Shown in pieces: positions 1 to 8,518 of a stretch of 64,000 bases of DNA; position 1 is the first letter of the stretch, and every line of letters begins with the position of its first letter. Location of the stretch: NCBI RefSeq assembly GCF_048060115.1, contig NZ_JBHMIM010000012.1:1-64000 (forward strand), given 5' to 3'. The position numbers were made by a program, and so were the translations under genes. Origin of the DNA: Micromonospora_E sp048060115. Lineage in GTDB: Bacteria; Actinomycetota; Actinomycetes; Mycobacteriales; Micromonosporaceae. The notes beneath the pieces were generated by a model that was given only the letters and a program-made list of their open reading frames with translations, was not told the DNA's origin and did no database searches.

Positions 1-903
1 CACGCCACCGAGGCCGGCCGCCACCAGGGCTGGCTCCCCGAAGAGATGAACAAGTCCATCCACTCCATCGAACACTGGCTCGGCCACGAGTCCGGCAGGG
101 TGATCACCTGCTCCGGCTACATGCGTGACGAGGTGATCGACCTGTTCGGGGTACGGGCGGACCGGGTGGACGTCGTGGCCAACGGCGTGGATGCCGGCCG
201 TTGGCAGGTGCCGACCGACGCGGTCGCCGCCGCCCGGGCACGCTTCGCCGGCGACGGACCGCTCGTCTCCTTCGTCGGGCGGCTGGTCTACGAGAAGGGC
301 GTCCAGCACCTGATCGCCGCCCTGCCGCGGCTGCGTCAGCAGCACCCCGGGCTGCGCCTGGTGGTCGCTGGCGACGGTCCGTACCGCGGCGAACTCGAGG
401 CGGTCATCGACCGCCTCGGGCTGCGTGACGCCGTCACCCTGCCCGGCTTCCTCGGCGGCACCGACCTGCCCGCGTTGATGGCCGCGTCGGACTGCTTCGC
501 CGTACCCAGCATCTACGAGCCGTTCGGCATGGTCGCTCTCGAAGGTGCGGCGGCCGGCGCCCCGCTGGCGGTCGCCGCGACCGGTGGGCTCGCCGAGATC
601 GTCGACCCCGGTGTCACCGGGATGACCTTCCAGCCCAAGGATCCGGAAAGCCTCGCCGACGCGGTCGGTGCGCTGCTGGCCGACACCTCACTCGCCCGGC
701 AGATCGCCCGACGTGCCCGACGGATGGTGCACGACCAGTACGGCTGGTCGGCGATCGCGCACCGGACCGTCGCGACCTACTCCGCCGCCATCAGCCACGC
801 CTCTGCGTTCGACACCGAACGGGCGGCCGCCCGGATGGCGCAGGGCCGGGCCACTATCGTCATCCCGGACGGAAACCTCCTCGCCGGCGCGGGGAGCAGA
901 TGA
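1..903 (+). CDS. GT4-family glycosyltransferase (5' truncated by window edge)
   Basis: The reading frame is open from base 1, so the N-terminal acceptor half is missing; an internal ATG at 46 is not the true start. What remains is the GT-B C-terminal half: the hinge segment ending in VVANGVD, the donor-binding motif FVGRLVYEKGVQHLI, and EPFGMVALEGAAAGAP, the E-x7-E nucleotide-sugar signature of GT4. The stop overlaps the glgB start by 4 bp (ATGA), so the two are translationally coupled. Actinomycete GT4 enzymes next to glgB are usually alpha-1,4-glucan or maltose-1-phosphate synthases of the GlgA/GlgM type using an NDP-glucose donor. That substrate is inferred from position, not shown by sequence. 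Confidence 0.85.
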   Translation, partial: HATEAGRHQGWLPEEMNKSIHSIEHWLGHESGRVITCSGYMRDEVIDLFGVRADRVDVVANGVDAGRWQVPTDAVAAARARFAGDGPLVSFVGRLVYEKGVQHLIAALPRLRQQHPGLRLVVAGDGPYRGELEAVIDRLGLRDAVTLPGFLGGTDLPALMAASDCFAVPSIYEPFGMVALEGAAAGAPLAVAATGGLAEIVDPGVTGMTFQPKDPESLADAVGALLADTSLARQIARRARRMVHDQYGWSAIAHRTVATYSAAISHASAFDTERAAARMAQGRATIVIPDGNLLAGAGSR

Positions 904-2876
904 CCGCTACCCGGGAGGCTGCCCTGACCGAGACGATCGGCGACTTCGACCTGTACCTGTTCGCCGAAGGGCGCCACGAACAGCTGTGGCGGATGCTCGG
1001 TGCCCACCCGCAACCTGGCGGATGCCGGTTCGCGGTGTGGGCACCGAACGCCCGGCGGGTCCGGGTGATCGGCGACGGACCCGGTTGGGGTCCGTACGAA
1101 GGGCAGGAACTGGACCGGCTCGGGTCCGGCGGCGTCTGGGCGGGCTTCGTTTCCGGGATGGTGGCCGGACAGCGGTACAAGTACCGCGTGCAGGCTGCGG
1201 ACGGCTCCTGGTCGGACCGGGCGGATCCGATGGCGAACGCCACCGAGGTACCACCCAGGACCGCCTCGGTGGTGTACCAGTCCGGCTACGTATGGCAGGA
1301 CGCGGACTGGATGGCGGCCCGGCGCGGTGACCACCACGCCCGTCCGATGGCCGTCTACGAGGTACACCTCGGTTCCTGGCGGCCCGGCCTCGGCTACCGG
1401 GAGCTCGCCGACCAGCTCGTCGGCTACGTCACCGACCTGGGATTCACCCACGTCGAGTTCATGCCGGTGATGGAGCATCCGTTCGGCGGATCCTGGGGCT
1501 ACCAGGTGACCGGCTACTACGCACCCACGTCGCGGTTCGGTACGCCCGACGACTTCCGCCACCTGGTGGACCGCCTGCACCAGGCCGGCATCGGCGTACT
1601 GCTGGACTGGGTGCCGGCGCACTTTCCCCGCGACGCCTGGGCGCTGGCCCGCTTCGACGGCACACCGCTGTACGAACATCCCGATCCACGCCGCGGCGAG
1701 CACCCGGACTGGGGCAGTCTGATCTTCGACTACGGTCGGCGGGAGGTCCGCAACTTCCTGGTCGCCAACGCGCTGTACTGGTTGGACGAGTTCCACATCG
1801 ACGGGCTACGGGTCGACGCGGTCGCCTCGATGCTGTACCTGGACTATTCGCGAGGTCCGGGGCAGTGGCTGCCCAACGACGAGGGCGGTAACGCCCACCA
1901 CGAGGCGATCGAGCTGATCAAGGAGCTGAACGCCACGGCGTACCGGTTGCATCCCGGCACCGTGATGATCGCCGAGGAGTCCACTGCCTGGCCCGGCGTG
2001 ACCCGACCGACCGACTGGGACGGGCTCGGCTTCGGCCTGAAGTGGAACATGGGCTGGATGCACGACACGCTGAGCTACCTGGCTAGGGACCCGGTACACC
2101 GCAGCCACCACCACGACGAGCTGACCTGGCCGGCGTCGTACGCACACACCGAACAGTTCCTGCTGCCGATCAGCCACGACGAGGTGGTCCACGGCAAGGG
2201 TTCGCTGACCGCCAAGTTGCCCGGCGACCGCTGGCAACGGTTGGCCGGGCTGCGCGGCCTGCTCGCCTACATGTGGGCGTTCCCCGGCAAACAGCTGCTC
2301 TTCATGGGCAGCGAACTCGCCGACGAGCAGGAGTGGAGCGAGCAACGTGGGTTGGACTGGTCGTTGGCCGCTGATCCGGCGGTCGACGGGGTACGCGCAC
2401 TGCTGCGCGACCTGAACACGGTCTACCGGGGCTGCCCCGCGCTGTGGGAGCAGGACGTGGTCCCGGCGGGGTTCCGCTGGATCGACCACACCGATCGGGC
2501 CGCCAACCTCGTGTCGTTTCTGCGGTATGCCGCGGACGGCGGCGTCCTGGCCTGTGTCGTCAACTTCTCCGGTACGCCCCGGCACGGCCACCCGGTCGGG
2601 CTACCCACGCCCGGACGCTGGCGCGAGGTGGTCAACACCGATGCGCGGCACTACGGCGGGTCGAACGTCGGCAACATGGGCGTCGTACTGGCCGACGGCC
2701 CGCCGTTGCACGGACAGCCGGCGTCCGCCACGGTCCAGGTGGGGCCGTTCGCGGCGGTCTGGCTCGCGCCCGAGACGGCGCGGACGAGCCAGGCGGCGAA
2801 GACCAGCATGACACCACGAACAGACGCGGTGGCGGAAACGGCCCCGAGGCCGGACGAAGGCCGGCAGATCAGCTGA
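900..2876 (+). CDS. glgB: 1,4-alpha-glucan branching enzyme
   Basis: Cytosolic GH13 enzyme that cuts alpha-1,4-glucan chains and re-attaches them by alpha-1,6 bonds, making the branches of glycogen. The 658-residue protein starts with a CBM48-type beta domain (about 40-130), then a (beta/alpha)8 barrel with the four GH13 regions: DWVPAHF near 235, GLRVDAVASM near 302 with the Asp nucleophile, IAEES near 356 with the general acid Glu, and ISHDEVVHG near 423. A beta-sandwich C-domain follows, then a short low-complexity tail. It lacks the extra N-terminal N1 module of E. coli-type GlgB (about 730 residues). The ATG overlaps the stop of the upstream glycosyltransferase, pairing chain elongation with branching. 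Confidence 0.95.
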   Translation: MTATREAALTETIGDFDLYLFAEGRHEQLWRMLGAHPQPGGCRFAVWAPNARRVRVIGDGPGWGPYEGQELDRLGSGGVWAGFVSGMVAGQRYKYRVQAADGSWSDRADPMANATEVPPRTASVVYQSGYVWQDADWMAARRGDHHARPMAVYEVHLGSWRPGLGYRELADQLVGYVTDLGFTHVEFMPVMEHPFGGSWGYQVTGYYAPTSRFGTPDDFRHLVDRLHQAGIGVLLDWVPAHFPRDAWALARFDGTPLYEHPDPRRGEHPDWGSLIFDYGRREVRNFLVANALYWLDEFHIDGLRVDAVASMLYLDYSRGPGQWLPNDEGGNAHHEAIELIKELNATAYRLHPGTVMIAEESTAWPGVTRPTDWDGLGFGLKWNMGWMHDTLSYLARDPVHRSHHHDELTWPASYAHTEQFLLPISHDEVVHGKGSLTAKLPGDRWQRLAGLRGLLAYMWAFPGKQLLFMGSELADEQEWSEQRGLDWSLAADPAVDGVRALLRDLNTVYRGCPALWEQDVVPAGFRWIDHTDRAANLVSFLRYAADGGVLACVVNFSGTPRHGHPVGLPTPGRWREVVNTDARHYGGSNVGNMGVVLADGPPLHGQPASATVQVGPFAAVWLAPETARTSQAAKTSMTPRTDAVAETAPRPDEGRQIS

Positions 2877-2918
2877 TCCCGGCCGGCGGGCCGACGTCCA
2901 CCGGCCGGCCGGGCGAAT

Positions 2919-2950
2919 GTCCCCGGCTGGGACGGTTCGACGCCGGGGAC
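2919..2950. terminator. Hairpin between convergent glgB and citrate synthase genes
   Basis: A perfect 9-bp inverted repeat, GTCCCCGGC at 2919-2927 and GCCGGGGAC at 2942-2950, with a 14-nt loop lies in the 99-bp gap between the two convergent stops. There is no T-tract, as is common in GC-rich actinomycetes, so a bidirectional terminator is likely but unproven. Confidence 0.5.
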
Positions 2951-2975
2951 GTCGCCTTCGCCGTGGGTCGGACCG

Positions 2976-4259
2976 TCAGCGCTGGTCGATCGGGACGAAT
3001 CCGCGTTCGCCCGGTCCGATGTACAACTGCCGGGGCCGACCGATCTTGTTGCTCGGGTCGGCGATCATCTCCCGCCACTGGGCGATCCAGCCGGGCAGCC
3101 GCCCCAGCGCGAACAGTACGGTGAACATCTTCGGCGGGAAGCCCATGGCCTTGTAGATCAGGCCGGTGTAGAAGTCCACGTTGGGGTAGAGCTTGCGCGA
3201 CACGAAGAAGTCGTCGCCGAGGGCGATCTCCTCCAGCTGCATGGCGATGTCGAGCAGCGGGTCCGGCTTGTCGAGCCGACCCAGAATGTCCTGTGCCGCC
3301 TGCTTGACGATCGCGGCCCGCGGGTCGTAGTTCTTGTACACGCGATGCCCGAAGCCCATCAGCTTGACGCCGCGTTCCTTGTTCTTCACCCGGCGGACGA
3401 ACTCATGCACGTCGCCGTCTGAAGTGTCGATGTCCTGGAGCATCTCCAGGACCGCCTGGTTGGCACCGCCATGCAGCGGGCCGAACAAGGCGTTGACCCC
3501 AGCCGACACCGATGCGAACAGGTTCGCATTGCTGGAACCCACCAGCCGTACCGTGGAGGCCGAGCAGTTCTGCTCGTGGTCGGCGTGCAGCACCAGAAGC
3601 ATGTCCAGTACCTGGGCGACGACCGGGTCGACCTCGTACTGCGCCGCCGGGACCCCGAACGTCATACGCAGGAAGTTCTCGACGTAGCCCAGGGAATTGT
3701 CGGGGTACAGCAGCGGCTGTCCGATCGACTTCTTGTAGGCGTACGAAGCGATGGTCGGCACCTTCGCCATCAGCCGGACCGTCGAGATCTCCACGTGGTC
3801 GGAGTCGAACGGGTCCAGGCTGTCCTGGTAGAAGGTCGACAGCGCGCTGACCGCCGAGGAGAGCACCGCCATGGGATGTGCGTCGCGCGGGAAGCCGTCG
3901 AAGAACCGACGCATCTCCTCGTGCAGCAGGGTGTGCAGCCGGACCCGGCCGCTGAACTCGGCCAGTTGGGCGGTGGTCGGTAGTTCCCCGTAGATCAACA
4001 GGTAGCTGACCTCGAGGAAGGATGCCTTGCCCGCCAGCTGATCGATCGGATAGCCACGGTAGCGCAGGATCCCGGCGTCGCCGTCGATGTAGGTGATCGC
4101 CGACGCGCACGATGCGGTGTTGACGTACCCCGGGTCGAAAGTGACGTGACCGGTGTCCTTCAGTAGCGCGCCGATCTCGATGCCGGGTGGCCCTTCGACT
4201 GCCGGCTGCACCGGCATCGATAGTTGGCCACCGGGATGGTCGAGCTTCACATCCGTCAT
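2976..4259 (-). CDS. gltA: Citrate synthase
   Basis: Condenses acetyl-CoA and oxaloacetate to citrate at the entry to the TCA cycle. The 427-residue protein is the usual length of the hexameric, NADH-sensitive type II family, including its N-terminal beta-rich extension. Active-site landmarks are GPLHGGANQ (first catalytic His), GFGHRVYKNYDPRA (second His plus substrate-binding Arg) and VDFYTG (catalytic Asp). The ATG at 4259 is preceded by GAGGGA five bases upstream. The gene stands alone: 164 bp separate it from the upstream sulfatase gene on the same strand, enough for its own promoter, and the 3' end faces glgB. Confidence 0.97.
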   Translation of the reverse strand: MTDVKLDHPGGQLSMPVQPAVEGPPGIEIGALLKDTGHVTFDPGYVNTASCASAITYIDGDAGILRYRGYPIDQLAGKASFLEVSYLLIYGELPTTAQLAEFSGRVRLHTLLHEEMRRFFDGFPRDAHPMAVLSSAVSALSTFYQDSLDPFDSDHVEISTVRLMAKVPTIASYAYKKSIGQPLLYPDNSLGYVENFLRMTFGVPAAQYEVDPVVAQVLDMLLVLHADHEQNCSASTVRLVGSSNANLFASVSAGVNALFGPLHGGANQAVLEMLQDIDTSDGDVHEFVRRVKNKERGVKLMGFGHRVYKNYDPRAAIVKQAAQDILGRLDKPDPLLDIAMQLEEIALGDDFFVSRKLYPNVDFYTGLIYKAMGFPPKMFTVLFALGRLPGWIAQWREMIADPSNKIGRPRQLYIGPGERGFVPIDQR

Positions 4260-4423
4260 ATGGTCCCTCGCTTCGCCGGCAGATCTTCGTCGAGTGCCTC
4301 ACTTTCACCGTAATCGTGCGGCACCGTGCTGCCACAGGGACAGGGCAAGGGTGAGGGATGCGTCACCCGTTCAAGGCACGCGAAACACACAGAAGGCACT
4401 AAGCCGGACAGACATCCCAGAGG

Positions 4424-6538
4424 TCAGGGCGATCGACGGAGCAGCGCGTTCCCGCCGTCGACCACCTCGAAGAGCTCCAAGCGGTTGGTGCCGGCCCGGA
4501 ACAGCGACTCGTCCTCGATCAGCGCCGCGAACCGCCGGCCCTTGGCATCCGGCGCGAGCGCCGGCACCACCGCCGCGATCTCGCCGTTGAGCGCCACGGC
4601 GATCGGAACACCGTCGCGCACCACCGCCGGCAGGTCCCCGTACGCCAGCATCGGCAGCTCACCCGCAGCCGGATCGACTCCGGCGTAGTCTGCGGCGTTG
4701 ACGACGTTGGCCCGCACCCCGTCGTCGGTGACCGACAACTCGTCGACCGACCGGCCGACCAACGCGGGAAGAAGCGGCGCCGGTGCCGGTGGACCGGCCT
4801 GACCGGTCGTCAGCGCCTCGAACGTCGCCGGGCCGGGCACGGCCACCGGTTCGCCGGGCACGTCGCGGAACTCCTTGTCGGCGCGCTGGCGTACCGGGCA
4901 GGTCCCGCAGCGGCCGTCGACCTCGAACGGCAGCTCCACGCCAGCGTGGTGGGCGATGGTCGGTAGCAGGTCGACATGCTCCCAGTTCTGGTCGTCGATC
5001 CTGCCCGTACGCTGGCCCGGTTCCTTGACGAAGGTCGGCACCCAGAGCACCTCGGCCGGTGCCGCTCGCACCGCGCCCATGCCCCGCCCCTGCTCCCCCA
5101 GGGTGAAGCTCACTCCGTGGTCGGCGGTCACGACCAGCAGGGCGTCGTCGTATCGGCCGCTGGACCGCAGAGCGTCCAGGGTCTGACCGATCAGCCCGTC
5201 GGTATAGCCGAGCTGGGCGAGATGCCGCTGGCGGGCCAGCTGGATCCAGCCCTCACCCTCGTTGGGAAAGTCCTCGGGAGCGTCGTACCGCACACCTGAG
5301 GGCAGGTAGCTCCACGGCGCGTGCGGCATCAGCAGGTGGAGAAAGTGCACCGTCGGCTCCGCATCGGCGGCTGACAGGCCGTCGATGAACGTGGTGAACC
5401 GCGCCGGTTGGTTGTCGTTGAGGGTGTGGAACCGGAACTTCGGATCGGTCGGCGCGTCGCCCAGGGTCGGGCCGGCGCCGGTGAGTCCGGCGTCACCGGC
5501 GGTCGGCTCCCGGAAACTCGCCGTCGGATCGTCATGGCTCTCAACCGGTGACAGGATCTGCCCCAGCAGCGCCCCGGTCTCCCGCAGCAGCACCGGCATC
5601 GCCGCCACCGGTGCGCCGGTGGTCGCCGCACAGCGGCTGGGTGGGCAGAGCTCGGTGATGCTCTCCTGTGCTTTGATCTGGTACGTGCCGCCGAGCGCGC
5701 TGAACAGGTTGTCCGGGTGCTGGGAGTAGTGCGGGGCGATCTCATGTTGCGGGTAGCGGCCGGTCAGCATCGCCGGCAGCGCATACGGAGTCCAACCGCT
5801 GACCGCGGTGGAGTTGCGGTACCAGGTCGACCCGGCCGCCAGCTCCGCAAAGTTCGGGTATTGCTCGGCGTCGATCTGCCCGTCCGGGCCGAGCAGCGAC
5901 ACCAGCGGCAGCTCGTCGAGGATCAACACCACCACCGGCGGGTGATCGCCGGACGCCGCCCCCGGGCCGGAGCTTTCCCGCTCGGTGGCGAGGACGACGG
6001 CCGAGGCGGGCGAGGCGAACACGAACAACGCCACGAAGACCACCGGTCCGACCGAGGCCAGCCGCAACAGCTGCCCGATGCCGGACCACCGCCGGTACGC
6101 CCAGGTGGCCAGCGCACCCATCGCCACCGCGAGCGCGAGCAGCAGTAGACCCCGCACCGGCAGCAGGTACTTGCCCACCTGAATCGCGAGAGCCACCAGC
6201 AGCAGGCCCACGGTGACCAGGTGGGCTACCCGGCGAGCGGCTGAGCCGGCGAGCCCCGCCAACAGCCCGGGCAGCCAGCAGGCCAGCGGCGGCAGGACCG
6301 TGTAGATCGCTACCAGCAGCAGGATCTCCGCCGTCGTGGCGCCGTGGAACAGGAAGAAGTCCGGACTCCGACCCACCACGTCGAGCAGGGGCTGCGCCAC
6401 GACCAGGCCACAGAGCGCGACGATCTCCAGCAGCCGGCCCGACTCCGAGCGCCCGCGCGACGGTGCGGATTCAACCGTCGGCTCCGGGCCAGGGCCGGTG
6501 TCGGCAGCGGGTGCAGGTGCGGGTGCGGCCTCAGCCAC
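4424..6538 (-). CDS. Membrane-anchored sulfatase / phosphoethanolamine-transferase-like enzyme
   Basis: About 704 residues. The N-terminal 190 or so residues hold four to five predicted membrane helices. The rest is an alkaline-phosphatase-fold sulfatase domain facing outward: VVVLILDELPL carries the first metal ligand, AVSGWTPYALPAMLTGRYP is the nucleophile region (Thr/Ser rather than the Cys of true sulfatases), and LLVVTADHGVSF supplies the distal metal-binding Asp and His. This layout resembles LtaS/EptA-type enzymes that transfer polar groups to envelope polymers; the substrate is unknown. I chose the GTG at 6538, which overlaps the methyltransferase stop by 8 bp. The frame runs 66 codons further upstream, but that part is antisense-quality sequence inside the methyltransferase gene. 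Confidence 0.8.
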   Translation of the reverse strand: MAEAAPAPAPAADTGPGPEPTVESAPSRGRSESGRLLEIVALCGLVVAQPLLDVVGRSPDFFLFHGATTAEILLLVAIYTVLPPLACWLPGLLAGLAGSAARRVAHLVTVGLLLVALAIQVGKYLLPVRGLLLLALAVAMGALATWAYRRWSGIGQLLRLASVGPVVFVALFVFASPASAVVLATERESSGPGAASGDHPPVVVLILDELPLVSLLGPDGQIDAEQYPNFAELAAGSTWYRNSTAVSGWTPYALPAMLTGRYPQHEIAPHYSQHPDNLFSALGGTYQIKAQESITELCPPSRCAATTGAPVAAMPVLLRETGALLGQILSPVESHDDPTASFREPTAGDAGLTGAGPTLGDAPTDPKFRFHTLNDNQPARFTTFIDGLSAADAEPTVHFLHLLMPHAPWSYLPSGVRYDAPEDFPNEGEGWIQLARQRHLAQLGYTDGLIGQTLDALRSSGRYDDALLVVTADHGVSFTLGEQGRGMGAVRAAPAEVLWVPTFVKEPGQRTGRIDDQNWEHVDLLPTIAHHAGVELPFEVDGRCGTCPVRQRADKEFRDVPGEPVAVPGPATFEALTTGQAGPPAPAPLLPALVGRSVDELSVTDDGVRANVVNAADYAGVDPAAGELPMLAYGDLPAVVRDGVPIAVALNGEIAAVVPALAPDAKGRRFAALIEDESLFRAGTNRLELFEVVDGGNALLRRSP

Positions 6539-7973
6539 GGGGTACCCCGGCGTACAGGGTCCTGGTCCCCGACGGCAGCTCCTCCCGTCGGGTGATCTCG
6601 TACCGCTCGGCGAGCAGCCGTTCGAACTCCGCGCGCTGGTAGTCCGGGAACAGCCCAGCCGGCTTGTTCGCCAGCAACTGCCGGGCCATCGGGTCGTCGG
6701 GATGCACGAACTCGATGACCAGGTGCCCCTGACCACCGCCCGCCGGCAGCATGGCGGTCAACCAGTCGAGGATCCGCGGCAACGGCACGTTGCGCCCGAT
6801 CGCCAGATGGTGGATGACCGCAAGGGCCAGCACGGAGTCTGCTTTCGCCCGGGTCAGGAACGACGTGCGCTCGTCGCCGGCCCAGCCGCCACCGGGCGAC
6901 GGATCGGCCAGATCCATCAGGATCGGCAGGATCCGGCGCTCCCCGTCGGCCCGCAGTCTGCGGTAGAGATCGTCGACCACGGCCGGGTCGCTCTCGACGG
7001 CAACCACGTAGTCAGCATGCGCCGCGGCGATCCGGGAGTAGGTGCCGTCGTTCGCGCCGAGGTCGAACACGGTCGCGGGATGCCGTTGGGCAAGCTCGCT
7101 GTCGACGAAGGCGGTCTTGGCCGTCCGATCGGCGTCCGAGTACGTACAGGTCTGCTGGTAGTTGACCCAGTGGCTGCGCGGTGGCGCCCAGTCCAGCCGC
7201 TCGACCAGCCGGGCCACCGCCCGGACCGTCGCCTGCACGAGCTCGGCCGAGAAGCCGGCGTTGCGGATCTCCTCCCGGACCGCTCCCGTGCTCGCTCCGG
7301 CGTGCCGGGCCTGCATCGCGTCGTGCAGGTGTACGTGTTTGAACACACCTGCCCGCCACCGCCGCGCGCCACCGAACATCCGACGCATCTGACTCGACTC
7401 GATGCCGTCGATACGCGCCCGCAGGAACGGTTGGAAGTCCAACCCCAGGTGCGCCTGGAGCATCAGGGGGTAGAGCATCGTCTGGCAGAACTGCCGGTAG
7501 CCGGCCCAGGGCTCACCGTCGGTGCCGGGTCGAAACGACCCGACATCGATGAAGACCGGATCCGCACCCCGCCACTGGAGGTTGTACGCCGAACCGTCGG
7601 TCATCGTGATCCCGTCGGCGAGCGCGTCCTGCAGGATCTCCAGATGCAGCCGGGCCGCGTCGCGCAACATCGCGAACGACCACTCGTACGGGTAGGACAC
7701 GAAGGGGACCCGGTCGTGCCGCAGCACCGTTGTCCAGCGCCCGGTCACCGTCGCCGGCAGGGTGTGTGGTGTGGCGAGTTCGGTGCCGATCACCTTTCCG
7801 GCAGCGAGCAACGGCGGCAGGAACGAACTACCCGAGACGGTCGACCAGTCCTTCGCGGCCTGCGGCCCCAGCCCACGAAGGACGGCACCGTCAGCGTAGA
7901 AGACCTGATTGTCCGGGTCCCGGAACGAGCCGGGTTCGTCGCGCGTGACCGAGGTAGGCGTTTCGGAGATCAT
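6531..7973 (-). CDS. Class I SAM-dependent methyltransferase with large N-terminal domain
   Basis: 480 residues from the ATG at 7973. The first 280 residues form a separate domain with conserved aromatic and His-rich stretches such as DGSAYNLQWRGADPVFIDVGSF, reminiscent of family-specific N-domains in nodulation- or cell-wall-associated methyltransferases. Then comes a Rossmann methyltransferase with motif I TVFDLGANDGTYS, an acidic residue ending strand 2 (VVAVESDP), and a later segment VLALAVIHHLAIGRNVPL. The substrate is not evident. It lies 14 bp after the 49-residue membrane protein gene and overlaps the sulfatase gene by 8 bp, so the three form one transcription unit. No strong ribosome site precedes the ATG, consistent with coupling. 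Confidence 0.85.
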   Translation of the reverse strand: MISETPTSVTRDEPGSFRDPDNQVFYADGAVLRGLGPQAAKDWSTVSGSSFLPPLLAAGKVIGTELATPHTLPATVTGRWTTVLRHDRVPFVSYPYEWSFAMLRDAARLHLEILQDALADGITMTDGSAYNLQWRGADPVFIDVGSFRPGTDGEPWAGYRQFCQTMLYPLMLQAHLGLDFQPFLRARIDGIESSQMRRMFGGARRWRAGVFKHVHLHDAMQARHAGASTGAVREEIRNAGFSAELVQATVRAVARLVERLDWAPPRSHWVNYQQTCTYSDADRTAKTAFVDSELAQRHPATVFDLGANDGTYSRIAAAHADYVVAVESDPAVVDDLYRRLRADGERRILPILMDLADPSPGGGWAGDERTSFLTRAKADSVLALAVIHHLAIGRNVPLPRILDWLTAMLPAGGGQGHLVIEFVHPDDPMARQLLANKPAGLFPDYQRAEFERLLAERYEITRREELPSGTRTLYAGVPRG

Positions 7974-7987
7974 CGGTACGGAGCCGC

Positions 7988-8137
7988 TCAGTCCTTCTTG
8001 GTGGGCTGCTTGCGGAACCGGCTGGTCAGCCGACGCCAGTACAGCTTCGTCGCGACGACCACGCCGGCTGTGCCGGCCACCAGTGCCTGAACGATCAGGC
8101 TGCCGGATCCGGCGTCCAGGTAGGCCAAGTCCGTCAT
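7988..8137 (-). CDS. 49-residue single-pass membrane protein
   Basis: An ORF missed by length filters. It has an ATG at 8137 with a good ribosome site (GGGAGGTGG, about seven bases upstream) and a TGA at 7988. The product begins MTDLAYLDAGSGSLIVQ, followed by a hydrophobic helix (about 14-32) and a basic tail with KLYWRRLTSRF. The pattern AYLD-GSGS-Q, then helix, then K-YWRR is a recurring small-protein signature that I recognise next to sulfatase- and phosphotransferase-like envelope enzymes. Its position as first gene ahead of the methyltransferase and sulfatase supports a role as assembly or regulatory partner of that membrane enzyme. The function is unproven. Confidence 0.75.
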   Translation of the reverse strand: MTDLAYLDAGSGSLIVQALVAGTAGVVVATKLYWRRLTSRFRKQPTKKD

Positions 8138-8518
8138 GCCAGGCCACCTCCCAACTGTGTCGAAGTTCGTGCAACAGGTCCGAGCAGCAGATCTCGGTGG
8201 TCGCGACCGGTGCCGGCGTCACCATACGTTGGCCGGCGAGTCATCTCACGGACAGCTGCCGTCCACCACCCTACGCCGGGCGTCGCACCGGCACCCTCAG
8301 CCCCACCGACAACTTGGGAGGGCGGATCGCGGCATCAGCACTGACAAGTCGAATTTTTGCGCTCTATGCCCCATTTTTCGGGTAGGCGGCCGACGAACCC
8401 ACCACCGCACCGCCAAGTAACAGTTCGACAACGGCCAGCGAACCTACGGGCTCCGGTCGAGCGGACCCGCCAGCTCGACCGGCCCCGACGAGGCTGGATC
8501 ACATGTCGCACCTCACCG
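8138..8518. other. Intergenic region with AT-rich motif
   Basis: 381 bp between the start of the 49-residue gene and the stop of the HelD-type gene, both on the minus strand. It should hold the promoter of the small protein/methyltransferase/sulfatase operon. The only marked structure is the AT-rich patch around 8345-8380, carrying AATTTTTGCGCT, which has a close relative at 11018-11040 upstream of the HelD-type gene. No credible ORF was seen. Confidence 0.5.

Noticed and set aside
777..1796. 339-codon minus-strand frame in glgB
   Set aside because: Antisense to the branching enzyme, no motifs, no ribosome site.
6336..8090. 584-codon plus-strand frame over the methyltransferase
   Set aside because: Antisense to the methyltransferase and sulfatase genes; composition and lack of any fold motif mark it as a shadow.
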